Shown here: in pieces, positions 44,001 through 55,667 of the stretch
Position numbering within the stretch: the stretch's first letter is position 1
Layout of the letters: every line of letters starts with the position of its first letter
Assembly: GCA_933228675.1 (NCBI GenBank)
Contig: OW121744.1
Coordinates: 99,052,026-99,116,025, forward strand
From: Stomorhina lunata
Taxonomy: Eukaryota > Arthropoda > Insecta > Diptera > Rhiniidae
Direction of reading: 5' to 3'
DNA: 64,000 nucleotides
Position numbers and translations under genes: made by a program
Notes under the pieces: generated by a model
The model's database searches: none
What the model was told of the DNA's origin: nothing
The model's input: the letters and a program-made list of their open reading frames with translations, nothing else

Positions 44001-47000
44001 TTTCTATAGAAAAATTTTTTTGACACAAATTTTTCTTCAGAAAATTTTTTTTGACACAAATTTTTCTTTAGAAAATTTTTTGACACAAATCTTTCTATAG
44101 AAAAATTTTTTTGTCACAAATTTTTCTATAGGAAAATTTTTTTGACACAAATTTTTCTATAGAAAAATTTTTTTGACACAAATTTTTCTATAGAAAAATT
44201 TTTTTGACACAAATTTTTCTATAGAAAAATTTTTTTGACACAAATTTTTCTATAGAAAAATTTTTTTGACACAAATTTTTCTATAGAAAAATTTTTTTGA
44301 CTCAAATTTTTCTATAGAAAAATTTTTTTGACACAAATTTTTCTATAGAAAAATTTTTTTGACACAAATTTGTCTATAAAAAAAATTTTTTGACATATTT
44401 TTTCTATAGAAAAATTAATTTGAGACAAATATTTCTATAGAAAAATTTTTTAGAGAAAAATTTCTTGGAGGCAAATTTTTCTAGAGGAAAATTTCTTGGA
44501 GACAATTTTTTCTATAGAAAAATTTCTCGGAGACAAATTTTTCTTAAAAAAAATTCTTTGATTATTTTTAAATAAATCAAAAGTCAAAAAACTGTCCCAT
44601 ATAAAATTTGCTTTTGTTTTATTTGATTCTTTTAACGGTAAGTATAACAATGATGTCCAATATACAATAATACCAAATATCAGAGAGATTGAGCCAATTA
44701 CTTTGTTGTTATGTTCGTTAACGCCTTAATAACAATGGGACAGTAATTTGAGTTACTGTACATATTTAAAGGTATTGTTGAAGTCATAGCTTTACTTAAA
44801 TTTCTAGTCATATCTTTATTCAAGATCATTTTGAAATGTCACCAGTTGTGAAACTTTAAAACGTTTTATTTTACTAGCTCTTAAATATTTGATTAAAACT
44901 TAATTTGAATATTAAATTTCATAATTTAAAGGTTATTAAGAGCTGGCGTTAATAGCTAAGAAAATAAACAAATTATAAGGTTTAACTTTATAGCATCACA
45001 TAGTGACGTATAATAAAACTGAAATTAACAATTTTATAGCATCGAAGTTTTCCCAACAACTTCCAGCTAAACTTGTTCAATCCTATAGAACATTCTACAA
45101 CTTTAACAAGAATTATTAAGTTCTAACAAGGAAATCTGTGAGATAAATAGATGTTATTAAAGCTTTAACAAAACTTCATTAATATTTTAAACCTTAATGG
45201 CTGTAGTTGTACATTTCATGATAAAATAAGACAAAATATAGTTACTGGTAGGCAATCGCGAATGGGTGGCCTTAACAGTTGCCATTTTCAACTGAGTTGA
45301 TTGTTAGTGTTTGTTTTAAGCCTGTAAAAGTTTTTATGAAATCCGATTAAAGGCTCTTCCGGCCTCTTGCTTGAAAGTCGACTTTATAAATATATTCTTC
45401 TTTATTTGTACTCGATTGTATCGTTTTTTTTTTTTTTCAAAATAGGCAGAAAATTGTGTAAATTCATAATCAAAGAGTCAACTAGCAAAATGCTTTATTT
45501 TAAGAAGATATTCCTAAAGAGTGTGAGGGGTTATAAATATGAAATTTATGGCATTTATTACCAGAAACGTTCAAATCTTACAAAAATATAACAACAATGT
45601 AACAATATTTAAAGCATAAATTAAAGGTCATTATTTATTAAGAAAACTAAAGCATACTTTAGGGCATTTTGAGTTTAAATTTTATAGTACATTCTATTTT
45701 CTCATATAAATTAGCTTTTAAACAAATCGATCTTTTTGCACCAATTTAATTTATGTGCTCTTCTTTGAGAACTTCACAAATTAGGTCTGTCTTTTCTCCT
45801 TTATATCTTGTTTTTTATTGCCTATTAAATTTATTTAGTCCTAATCTCCTTTTTCTAATTAGCTCAATTTTATTATAATAAAATGAACTATTAATTTTTT
45901 ATTGCTTATTTGTTGCTAGTTTAGTTAATTTCTCTGTTAATAAACTTTGGAGGATTTGATTAATAACCCCTTAAAGAAAAGGACCATAAATAATTTATTT
46001 CGATACAAAAAAGACTTAAGTGTTTATGAGCTTGAGTTTGATGGCCCTTGAAAGAAATGAAAAGAAATGAGCAACATGTGAGAAAATTTTGTTTTAATAA
46101 ATTTCTTTGAGACTAATTTTTCTACAAAAAAAATCTTTCAGACAAATTTTTTTATAAAAAATTTCTTTGAGACAAATTTTTGTACGGAAAAATTTAATTG
46201 GGACAAATTTTTCTACAGAAAAATTTCTTTGAGCCAAATTTTTCTATAGAAAAATTTAGTTGACACAAATTTTTCTAAAGAAAAATTTCTTTGAGACAAA
46301 TTTTTCTAGAGAAAAATTTCTCTGAGACAACTTTTTCTAAAGAAAAATTTATTTGAGACAAATTTTTCTAAAGAAAAATTTATTTGAGACAAATTTTTCT
46401 AAAGAAAAATTTATTTGAGACAAATTTTTCTATAAAAAAATTTAGTTGAGGCAAATTTTTCGATAGAAAAATTTAGTTGAGACAAATTTTTCTATAGAAA
46501 AATTTCTTTGAGACAAATTTTTCAATAGAAAAATTTCTTTGAGACAAATTTTTCTATAGAAAAAATTCTTTGCGACAAATTTTTCTATAGAAAAAATTCT
46601 TTAAGACAAATTTTTCTATAGAAAAATTTCTTTGAGACAAATTTTTCTATGGAAAAATTCTTTCAGACAAATTTTTCTATAGAAAAATTTCTTTTAAATA
46701 TATTTTTCTATCGAAAGATTTCATTGAGAATAAATTTTTCTTTAGAAAAATTTAGTTCCGACAAATTTTTCTATAGAAAAATTAAGTTGAAAAAAAGTTT
46801 TCTATAGAAAAATTTCTTTGAGACAAATTTTTCTATACAAAAATTTCTTTGCGACAAATTTTTCTATAGAAAAATTTCTTTGAGTCAAATTTTTCTATAG
46901 AAAAATTTATTTGAGACAAATTTTTCTATAGAAAAATTTCTTTGAGACAAATTTTTCTATACAAAAATTTCTTTGAGTCAAATTTTTCTATAGAAAAATT

Positions 47001-50000
47001 TATTTGAGACAAATTTTTCTATAGAAAAATTTCTTTGAGACGAATTTTTCTATAGAAAAATTTCTTTGAGACAAATTTTTCTATAGAAAAATTTCTTTGA
47101 GACAAATTTTTCTATAGAAAAATTTCTTGAGACAAATTTTTCTATAGAAAAATTTCTTTGAGACAAATTTTTCTTTAGAAAAATTTTTTTGAGACAAATT
47201 TTTCTTTAGAAAAATTTTTTTGAGACAAATTTTTCTATAGAAAAATTTCTTTGCGACAAATTTTTCTATAAAAGAATTTCTTTGCTACAAATTTTTCTAT
47301 ACAAAAATTTCTTTGCGACAAATTTTTCTATAGAAAAATTTCTTTGAGACAAATTTTTCTATAGAAAAATTTCTTTGAGACAAATTTTTCTATAGAAAAA
47401 TTTCTTTGAGACAAATTTTTCTATAGAAAAATTTCCTTGAGACAAATTTTTCTATAGAAAATTTTTTTTGAGACAAATTTTTCTGTAGAAAAATTTCTTT
47501 GAGACAAATTTTTCTATAGAAAAATTTAGTTGAGACAAATTTTTCCAAAGAAAAATTTAGTTGAGAAAAATTTTTCTATAGAAAAATTTCTTTGAGACAA
47601 ATTTTTCTATAGAAAAATTTCTTTGAGACAAATTTTTCTATAGAAAAATTTCTTTGAGACAAATTGTTCTATAGAAAAATTTCTTTGAGACTAATTTTTC
47701 TGTAGAAAAATTTAGTTGAGACAAAATTTTCCAAAGAAAAATTTTGTCTCAACTAAAAAAAATTTCTTTGAGACAAATTTTTCTATAGAAAAATTTCTTT
47801 GAGACAAATTTTTCTATAGAAAAAATTCTTTAAGACAAATTTTTCTATAAAAAAATTCTTTGAGACAAATTTTTCTATAGAAAAATTTATTTGTGACAGA
47901 TTTTCTATAGAAAATTTTATTTGAGACAAATTCTTTTTATACAAATTATCCTTTTCTCAAAAAAAAATAATTTTTGACAAATTTTTTATAGAAAAACTAA
48001 TATGCGATAAATTTTTCTATAGAGAGATTAATAAATGTCTCTATAGAAAAATTTGTCACAAATAAATTTTTCTATTTCGAAACATTTGTCACAAATAAAT
48101 ATTTTTATAAAAAAATTTGTCTCAAATATATTTGTTTATCGAAAAATTTGTCACAAGTAAATTTTTTTATAGAAAAATTTGTCAAAAAAAAATTTACATA
48201 GAAAAATTTGTCATAAATATATTATTCTCTAAAAAAAAATTGTCACAAATTAATTTTTCTATAGAAAAATTTATCTTTCATAAATTTTTCTATATAAAAA
48301 TTTGTCACAAAAAATTATTCTTTACAAAAATTAGTCACAAGTGAATTTTTCTATACAAAAATTAGTCTCAAATTAATTTTTCAATAGAAAAATTTGTCAC
48401 AAATTAATTTTTCTATAGAAAAATTTGTCATAAATTAATTTTTCTATAGAAAAATTTGTCACAAATTAATTTTTCTATAGAAAAATTTGTCACAAATTAA
48501 TTTTTCTATAGAAAAATTTGTCACAAATTAATTTTTCTATAGAAAAATTTGCCACAAATTAATTTTTCTGTAGAAAAATTTGCCACAAACTAATTTTTCT
48601 ATAGAAAAATTTGACACATACTAATTTTTCAATAGAAAAATTTGCAACAGCCTAATTTTTCGAGAGAAAAATGTATCACAAACTAATTTTTCTATACAAA
48701 AATTTGTCACAAATTAATTTTTCTACAGAAAAATTTGTCACAAACTAAGTTTTCAATAGTAAATTTCTCACAAATTAATTTCTCTATAGAAAAATTTGTC
48801 ACAAATAAGTTTTTCTGTAGAAAAATTTGTCACAAATAAAATTTTCTATAGAAAAAATTTGTCACAAATAAATTTTTCTATAGAAATATTTTTCAAAAAT
48901 TATTTTTCTATGGAAAAATTTCTCACAAATTAATTTTTCTTTATAAAAATTTGTTACAAATAAATTTTCCTTTAGAAAAATTTGTCACAAATAAATTTTT
49001 CTATATTTAGAAAAATTTGTAACAAAAAAATTTTTCTATAGAAAAAAGAGTTAATTTTTAAGCTAACAAATAATTTTTTATCGAATTAAACTATTTATTA
49101 CAATAATTACTAATTTAATGCTGTCAGGTGTTAATAATTTACAAAGTAAATTTGTTTTAATTAGTTAAACTTTTATTTACTATCTAACTTTGTTACGCCT
49201 CAATAGAGAAATCCATATTTATAAAATTTTAATGCAAATAATCTTTAAATTATAACAAGTCTTTAAAAGTATTGTTTTCTCTAATTTAAGAATAATCAAA
49301 AAATATTGCCTACAATTAGGCTTTAATATAAAAGTAAATAACTTAAAGTTTAAAGGGAAGATTTTAAAGGAAACGTTTCAAAATGTGTTGAAACATAATT
49401 GTTTGGAAATTTTTGAATAATTGTAAATAAGTAACTGACGTCAGCCATTTTCTATTTTAAGTACATATTTATTATTAAGAAATTTAAATATGAAAAATGT
49501 GTTGCCTACTTTTGGGCTTAAGTGAATGGAATTATTATGAGTGTCGTTTGCCTTCATTTTTACTAGGACATCAATTATGTTAGAGATTAATAGAGACAAG
49601 TTCAATTATTATGAAAATTTATTAATACATTGTCAGTTTGAAATGAAGTTAAAAAGCAATTTATAGATAAATCCTGAAAACATGTAAACCTAAATTGCTA
49701 ATGCGACTGTATAACATTTTGACATTATTGCTTACCTTATCACTGTCATGGGCAGAAAGATATTCGATAATATTAATGATCCATAAATGACCGCTAACGT
49801 TGTTGTGCCCAATGCTTTATCCGAATTGACGGAACTCTGCAGATTCGAGGTGCCATGGAAGGCAGTAAAATGTATCATAAATGCCAGTCCAATAACAATG
49901 ACATTCTTTGTGATGACAAAACGCTCTCTAGGCTTATACTGACACATCATCTCCTTCATGCCATTGCCCGAGCCATTTGTTAAGGTTATAGTGTTATGTT

Positions 50001-50112
50001 GGCCATTTTGTTGCTGACTATTTTTTGCAACATTGCCTTCAATAACATCACCATTCTTACCACTCAAGGGTAGTAGTTCACGGGCGGTAAGATCAATGGC
50101 TGCAGCATCCAT
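37923..50112 (-). CDS. CG4928: UNC93-like 12-TM membrane protein (CG4928 ortholog), complete
   Basis: Six exons on the minus strand (50112-49736, 41226-40696, 40636-40474, 39026-38759, 38234-38072, 38001-37923) join in frame to 526 residues and TGA. Introns are GT-AG. The UNC93 family belongs to the MFS fold; worm UNC-93 is a regulatory partner of the SUP-9 potassium channel (established knowledge). Visible: a cytosolic N-terminus of ~68 residues, TM1 at ~71-88 (VIVIGLAFMIHFTAFHG), the GFGGGPLWCAKCTYLS motif at 164-179, a luminal loop with sequons NAT (234) and NAS (240) and Cys residues at 252 and 257, further TM helices, and a short hydrophilic C-terminus. Length fits the fly protein. The start is ATG at 50112, with an in-frame TGA four codons upstream. 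Confidence 0.95.
38072..38234 (-). CDS. CG4928: UNC93-like exon 5
   Basis: Acceptor TTTTTGTTAG, donor GTGAGT. Reads AFYGILFPKNLIAGYSNFRL, WESSGSVIGYVISSQLCTDI, KLLILMAVLLVGCTG: the last two transmembrane segments with the conserved FRLWES motif between them. A 70-bp intron separates it from exon 6. Confidence 0.94.
38235..38758 (-). other. UNC93-like intron 4 (524 bp)
   Basis: Donor GTAAGC (38758), acceptor TTAG/CTTTC. Unique AT-rich DNA with scattered TAACAGT words. No array or element, unlike the larger introns of this gene. Confidence 0.8.
38759..39026 (-). CDS. CG4928: UNC93-like exon 4
   Basis: Acceptor CGTTTTCTAG, donor G/GTAAGC. Reads SFVACGWGISNIGFAMICFG, VANAIAAGFAGGVAEKLGRV, and on to IWGICDGVWLVIING: about three transmembrane segments with a short charged loop (EKLGRVK) typical of an MFS-like cytosolic turn. 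Confidence 0.95.
39066..39495. repeat. Minisatellite array D1, 36-bp units
   Basis: About twelve units of GTGGGAAGAGTTTTCTATAT then AGAAAAGTTGTCGTCG. Several consecutive units at 39220-39470 are identical. Because 36 is a multiple of three, the plus strand gives an open frame of a 12-residue repeat (VGRVFYIEKLSS) at 39067-39474, antisense to the gene; I treat it as incidental. Confidence 0.96.
39496..40460. repeat. Minisatellite array D2, 31-bp units
   Basis: Units are TTTTCTATAGAAAAGTTGGC then GCTAGGTCAAG (31 bp), changing after ~39925 to a version with AAGTTTTCTATAGAAAACTT (a perfect 20-bp palindrome) plus GTCGCTGGGTC. Same core as array D1 but without the extra TA and with a shorter linker. 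Confidence 0.96.
40474..40636 (-). CDS. CG4928: UNC93-like exon 3
   Basis: Acceptor TTTGAAG, donor GTAAGT. Reads YGVKKRETGGDDMTGLKLLM, ATLSMLKKKRQLLMLPITMF, IGLEEAFLAVDFTK (residues 304-357): the central cytosolic loop and the next membrane helix with the conserved GLEEAF motif. Confidence 0.95.
40696..41226 (-). CDS. CG4928: UNC93-like exon 2
   Basis: Acceptor TTTTCTAG, donor GTTTGT (40695, weak but followed by only a 59-bp intron). Encodes residues 127-302. Membrane segments lie at ~132-149, 155-179 with GFGGGPLWCAKCTYLS, 201-225 and 276-298. Between the last two is a luminal loop with two N-glycosylation sequons and CGARFC. Confidence 0.95.
42236..44562. repeat. Minisatellite array E, 31-bp units
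   Basis: Unit: GACAAATTTTTCTATAGAAA then AATTTCTTGGA (31 bp) up to about 43670. After that the linker becomes TTTTTTTGACAC, same orientation. A block with GACAAAGTATTCAATAG at 43221 recurs at 43501, a 280-bp internal duplication. 42241-42480 is more degenerate. Confidence 0.96.
46081..49048. repeat. Minisatellite array F, 31-bp units with orientation switch
   Basis: From 46081 to about 47940 the unit is CTTTGAGACAAATTTTTCTA then TAGAAAAATTT. From about 48050 to 49048 it is TTTGTCACAAATTAATTTTT then CTATAGAAAAA. The linker word GACAAATTT is thus inverted to AAATTTGTC. The palindromic core is unchanged by the switch. The junction is degenerate. Confidence 0.95.
49736..50112 (-). CDS. CG4928: UNC93-like exon 1 (start codon)
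   Basis: ATG at 50112-50110 opens MDAAAIDLTARELLPLSGKN. A GTG one codon upstream is not used. Residues 71-88 form TM1 and ~104-124 form TM2 (TTLAVIYGSLILSNIFLPM). Donor ATAAG/GTAAGC at 49735 splits an Arg codon that joins WFGVK of exon 2. Confidence 0.95.
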
Positions 50113-50236
50113 CACTCTTATTCAATAATGAAGCTCTCGTTTGGCAGGCAGCAGACAAATGTTTTTCAATAAATCAATGGAATTTCCCAATGAAGAATAA
50201 AATTGTTGTCAAACAGGACAATAAAAAATAATTGAT
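50113..50236 (-). other. UNC93-like 5' UTR and candidate splice acceptor
   Basis: On the minus strand TTTTTTATTACAG ends at 50237, so a 5' UTR exon probably starts at 50236 and runs into the coding exon. The promoter and any first exon would then lie further upstream and are not identified. Confidence 0.45.
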
Positions 50237-50516
50237 CTGTAATAAAAAATATAGGAAAAATGTTTTTCAATATAAATTTCTGTTAAGTCAAAAAACATGA
50301 GTTTAATTATAATATAAATCTTATTTTTATTGTTTCAAATTGTCGATATCACCTTAAGCTTAATAAAATTTACGCTTCTAAATCAATTGAAATTACTTTT
50401 TTATTAACAACTAAACCACCATTAAAAACATATGTAGAGAAAGCTAAAATATTGACCATTGCAGAGGCGGAGCCAGCAATAAATTTCAAGGGTTTCAGTT
50501 AAATGATAAACTATTA

Positions 50517-53500
50517 AATTTTTCTATAAAACAAGCAATTTGACAAATTTTTCTATAGAAAAACAAATTGGGACAAATTTTTCTCTTGAAAAATCAGCTT
50601 AGCACAAATTTTTCTACAGAAAAATGAATTTTTGACAAATTTTTCTATAGAATAATGAGTTTGGGACACATTTTTCTAAAGAAAAATTAGTTTGGGACAC
50701 ATTTTTCTAAAGAAAAATGAGTTTGGGATAAAATTTGCTATAGGAAAATGAGTTTGGAACAAATTTTTCTATAAAAAAATGAGTTTGAGACAAACTTTTC
50801 TATAGAAAGTCAGTTTGGGACAAATTTTTTAATAGAAAAATAAATTTGGGACAAACTTTTTAATAGAAAAATAAATTTGGGACAAATTTTCTTATAAAAA
50901 AATAAATTTGGGACAAATTTTTCTATAGAAAAATAAATTTTGACAAACTTTTCTACAGAAAAATCAAATTGGAAAAAATTTTTCTATAGAAAAATATATT
51001 TGGGAAAAAATTTTCTATAGAAAAATAAATTTGGGACAAATTTGTCCATAGAAAAATCAATTTAGGACAAATTTTCTTATAGAAAAATTAATTTGGGACA
51101 AATTTTTCTTTAGAAAAATTAATTTGGGACAAATTTTTCTATAGAAAAATTAATTTGGGACAAATTTTTCTATAGAAAAATTAATTTAGGAGAAATTTTT
51201 CTATAGAAAAATTAATTTGGGACAAATTTTTCTATAAAAAAATTAATTTGGGACAAATTTTTCAATAGAAAAATTAATTTGGGACAAATTTTTCTATAGA
51301 AAAATTAATTTGGGACAAATTTTTCTAAAGAAAAATCAATTTGTGACAAATTTTTCTATAGAAAAATTAATTTAGGAGAATTTTTTGTATAGAAAAATTA
51401 ATTTTGGACAAATTTTTCTATAGAAAAATTAATTTGGGACAAATTTTTCTATAGAAAAATTAATTTGTGACAAATTGTTCTATAGAAAAATTAATTTGGG
51501 ACAAATTTTTCTATAGAAAAATTAATTTGGGACAAATTTTTCTATAGAAAAATTAATTTGGGACAAATTTTTCTATAGAAAAATTAATTTGGGACAAATT
51601 TTTCTATAGAAAAATTAATTTAGGACAAATTTTTCTATAGAAAAATTAATTTGGGACAAACTTTTCTATAAAAAAATTAATTTGGGACAAATTTTTCAAT
51701 AGAAAAATTAATTTGGAACAAATTTTTTTATAGAAAAATTAATTTGGGACAAATTTTTCTATAGAAAAACCAACTTTGAACAAATTTTGCTATAGAAAAA
51801 TTCATTTGGAACAAACTTTTCTATAGAAAAATTCATTTGGGACAAATTTTTCTAAAGAAAAATTTATTTGGACAAATTTTTTTATGAAAAAATTAATTTG
51901 GGACAAATTTTACTATAGAAAAATTAATTTGGGACAAATTTTTCTAAAGAAAAATCAATTTGTGACAATTTTTTCTACAGAAAAATTAATTTGGGACAAA
52001 TTTTTCCATTGAAATATTAATTTGGGACAAATTTTTCTATAGAAAAATTAATTTGGGACAAATTTTTCTATAGAAAAATTAATTTGGGACAAATTTTTCT
52101 ATAGAAAAATTAATTTGGGACAAATTTTTCTATAGAAAAATTAATTTGGGACAAATTTTTCTATAGAAAAATTTATTTGGGACAAATATTTCTAAAGAAA
52201 AATCAATTTGGGACAAATTTTTCAATAGAAAAATTAATTTGGGACAAATTTTTCTATAGAAAAATTAATTTGGGACAAATTTTTCTATAGAAAAATTAAT
52301 TTGGGACAAATTTTTCTAATGAAAAATCAATTTGTGACAAATTTTTCTATAGAAAAATTAATTTAGGACAAATTTTTGTATAGAAAAATTAATTTTGGAC
52401 AAATTTTTCTATAGAAAAATTAATTTGGGACAAATTTTTCTATAGAAAAATTAATTTGGGACAAATTTTTCTATAGAAAAATTAATTTGGGTCAATTTTT
52501 TCTATAGAAAAATTAATTTGGGACAAATTTTTCTATAGAAAAATTCATTTGGGACAAATTTTTCTGTAGAAAAATTAATTTGGAACAAATTTTTTTATAG
52601 AAAAATTAATTTGGGACAAATTTTTCTATAGAAAAATTAATTTGGGACAAATTTTTCTATAGAAAAATTAATTTGGGACAAATTTTTCTATGGAAAAATT
52701 AATTTGGGACAAATTTTTCTATAAAAAATAACCAATTAGGGACAAATTGTTCTATAGAAAAATCAATTTGGGACAAATTTTTCTATAGAAAAATTAATTT
52801 GGGACAAATTTTTCTACAGAAAAATTTATGTGAGACAAATTTTTCTATAGAAAAATTTATTTGAGACATATTTCTCTATTGAAAAATTAACATGGGACAA
52901 ATGTTTCAATAGAAATATTTCTATAGAAAAATTTGTTTCGGACGAATTTTTCTATACAACAGTTTGTTTGCTACAAATTTTTCTATAGAAAACCTAATTA
53001 GGAACAAATTTTTCTATAGAAAAATTCATTTGGGACAAATTTTTCTATGGAAAAATCAATTTGGTACAACTTTTTCTATAGAAAAATTGGTCTGCTTCAA
53101 TAGAAAATTAGTTTGGGACAAATTTTTCTATTGAAAACCTAATTAGGAACAATTTTTTTTTTAGAAAAATTCATTTGGGACAAATTTTTCTATGTAAAAA
53201 TTAATTTGGTACAAATTTTTCTACAGAAAAAAAATGAATTTTTCTATAAAAAAATTTGTCTCAAATGAATTTTTCTATAGAAAAATTTGTCTCAAATGAA
53301 TCTTTCTATAGAAAAAATTGTCTCGAATAAATTTTTCTATAGAAAAATTTGTCTCAAATAAATTTTTCTATACAAAAATTTGTCTCAAATGAATTTTTCT
53401 ATAGAAAAATTTGTCTCAAATGAATTTTTCTATAGAAAAATTTGTCTCAAATGAATTTTTCTATAGAAAAATTGTAATTTTTCTACAGAAAAAATTTGTC

Positions 53501-54172
53501 TCAAATGAATTTTTCTACAGAAAAATTTGTCTCAAATGAATTTTTCTACAGAAAAATTTGTCTCAAATGAATTTTTCTATAAAAAAATTTGTCTCAAATG
53601 AATTTTTCTATAGAAAAATTTGTCTCAAATGAATCTTTCTATAGAAAAAATTGTCTCGAATAAATTTTTCTATAGAAAAATTTGTCTCAAATAAATTTTT
53701 CTATAGAAAAATTTGTCTCAAATAAATTTTTCTATAGAAAAATTTGTCTCAAATGAATTTTTCTATAGAAAAATTTGTCTCAAATGAATTTTTTTATAGA
53801 AAAATTTGTCTCAAATGAATTTTTCTATAGAAAAATTGTTCTCAAATGAATTTTTCTGCAGAAAAATTTGTCTTAAATGAATTTTTCTATAGAAAAATTT
53901 GTCTCAAATGAATTTTTCTATAGAACAATTTGTCTCAAATGAATTTTTCTACAGAAAAATTTGCCTCAAATGAATTTTTCTATAGAAAAATTTGTCTCAA
54001 GTGAATTTTTCTATAGAAAAATTTGTCTAAAATTAATTTTTTTATAGAAAAATTTGTCTTAAATGAATTTTTCTATAGAAAGCTTTGTCTTAAATGAATT
54101 TTTCTATAGAAAAATTTGTCTCAAGTAAATTTTTCTATAGAAAGATTTGTCTTAAATTTATTTTTCTGCTGT
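50517..54172. repeat. Minisatellite array G, 31-bp units with orientation switch
   Basis: From 50517 to ~53222 the unit is GGGACAAATTTTTCTATAGA then AAAATTAATTT. From ~53235 to 54172 it is AAATTTGTCTCAAATGAATT then TTTCTATAGAA. It is the longest array (3.66 kb) and in places (51.5 kb, 52.1 kb, 53.4 kb) consecutive units are identical. Confidence 0.96.
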
Positions 54173-55667
54173 AAATTGAAAAATTATAATTTTTTTTTTT
54201 GAAAATTTAAGATTTAATCATGATTGAAAAACTTTTTCACTTTTCCCTTTTTCTTTGTGAATATCTGAGTTTATTAAACATCATTATTCCATAATTTTTT
54301 TTTTTTTTTTTCTTAAATATTTGCTTTTCTTCCATTTCTCTTGTATCTGTATGTTTTTATTTTATCAAGAAGTAGAAAATATTTTCCTTAAAGCTATAAT
54401 TCTTGTAACGCCACAGAGTTCCTTAAGCTAAATTTGATGTTCTCCAGTTACCAGTCGCACGGGATGGATGCCAATATAATAAATTTATAAACTTTGAGGT
54501 CATGTGTCAAAAAACAACAAGGTAGTTAGTTTATTTGTTGTTGGTTTTTGTTCTTATAAAAATACAATAATAGTATAAGTACTTATTCCCAGACACGTAC
54601 GACATACTACATTTAAATCATACAAATTTTGTGGTGATTAGAATAAGTCGTATTTTGTATTCACTACAAAACATAGAAAAGCTTAAGGTTTATAAGACAA
54701 ATACTGTGAAAATGTTAAAGAAACTTTTTAGTACCTAATGTAGGGTATCATCTAGTATATAAAAACATTTTACTAGTATCGAAATATATATAAGTTTTTA
54801 TGTTATGGAACATTTATTACAACACCAGGTGAATAGAACAATCAGAAAACGAAAGGAAAAAGGGGGAGTGGGGGAGAAAGATAAAGTGTTTATTTATTTG
54901 TTTACTAGCAGTTTATGTTTGTGGTGTAAGTGAAGTGAAGGTGTGTGAGTTATTCCGTTTCCGTTTTATGAAAAAATATTGGCATAGACTATTTGTGTGT
55001 GTGTGGTTGACAAGAGTATATTTGAGGTTGTGGTGTTATTTATTGATATTTTGGTGTTGATGTTTTTTTTTGTTTTTTTTATTCCCCAACTGTTTTAAAA
55101 GAACAATGAAAGTGAATACAGGAAGTAAAAAGACCTTCTGTTCCAAAACTAGAAGATTTGCCTTTTGGCTTTTAAAAGCATGTTAAAAGCTTTTAAGACT
55201 CTATAAAATTCTTTCATTATTTCCATATTCAATAAGAACTTTAAGCTAAAATGACTAGACGCTAGTTTCGAGAAACCCCTTCAAAACTGCAGGATCCTTT
55301 CACTATTTTTTTTGTGTGTATATCTTGTGCCATATCAATAAACTGTAAACAATTTACGATCTGGAGTATTTTATTTGAAGCCAAAAGGTTGAACGTTAAA
55401 AAAACAGTCAATAAAATGTCATGTGGTGTTATTCTTTCCATGCTCATATTCAAGCCCGAAAGCTGCTTTTGGTATTAAACAAAATTTTTGCCAGTCCTAA
55501 ATTATATGCTTCATAAAGTATCACAGATAAAAATATTAAAGCCAAAATCTCACTCAAACGCAGGCTGAGACCAAAAATATATGTGACATTTAGGATAAAT
55601 ATTTAGGTAAAAGAAAATAATACCTAGCATTTTAATAACGAGGGCAACCGCAAATATTAATACAAAA
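54173..55667. other. Unassigned DNA upstream of the UNC93-like gene
   Basis: No ORF of merit; the 63-residue minus-strand ORF at 55262-55453 has no domain. GT-rich simple sequence lies around 54910-55060. Promoter elements of the UNC93-like gene could be here, but none is convincing. Confidence 0.4.

Larger units (their letters stand above)
41227..49735 (-). other. UNC93-like intron 1 (8.5 kb)
   Basis: Donor GTAAGC (49735), acceptor CTAG/ATGG. It contains arrays at 42236-44562 and 46081-49048. The gaps 41227-42235, 44563-46080 and 49049-49735 are AT-rich single-copy-looking DNA without ORFs of merit or recognised elements. Confidence 0.88.

Noticed and set aside
50113..50115. GTG start one codon before the UNC93-like ATG
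   Set aside because: Eukaryotic gene; the ATG at 50112 is the first Met and an in-frame TGA lies just upstream.
46081..54172. CRISPR-like regular repeats
   Set aside because: Repeat and linker are both repeated with no unique spacers, and this is an animal genome; these are minisatellites.
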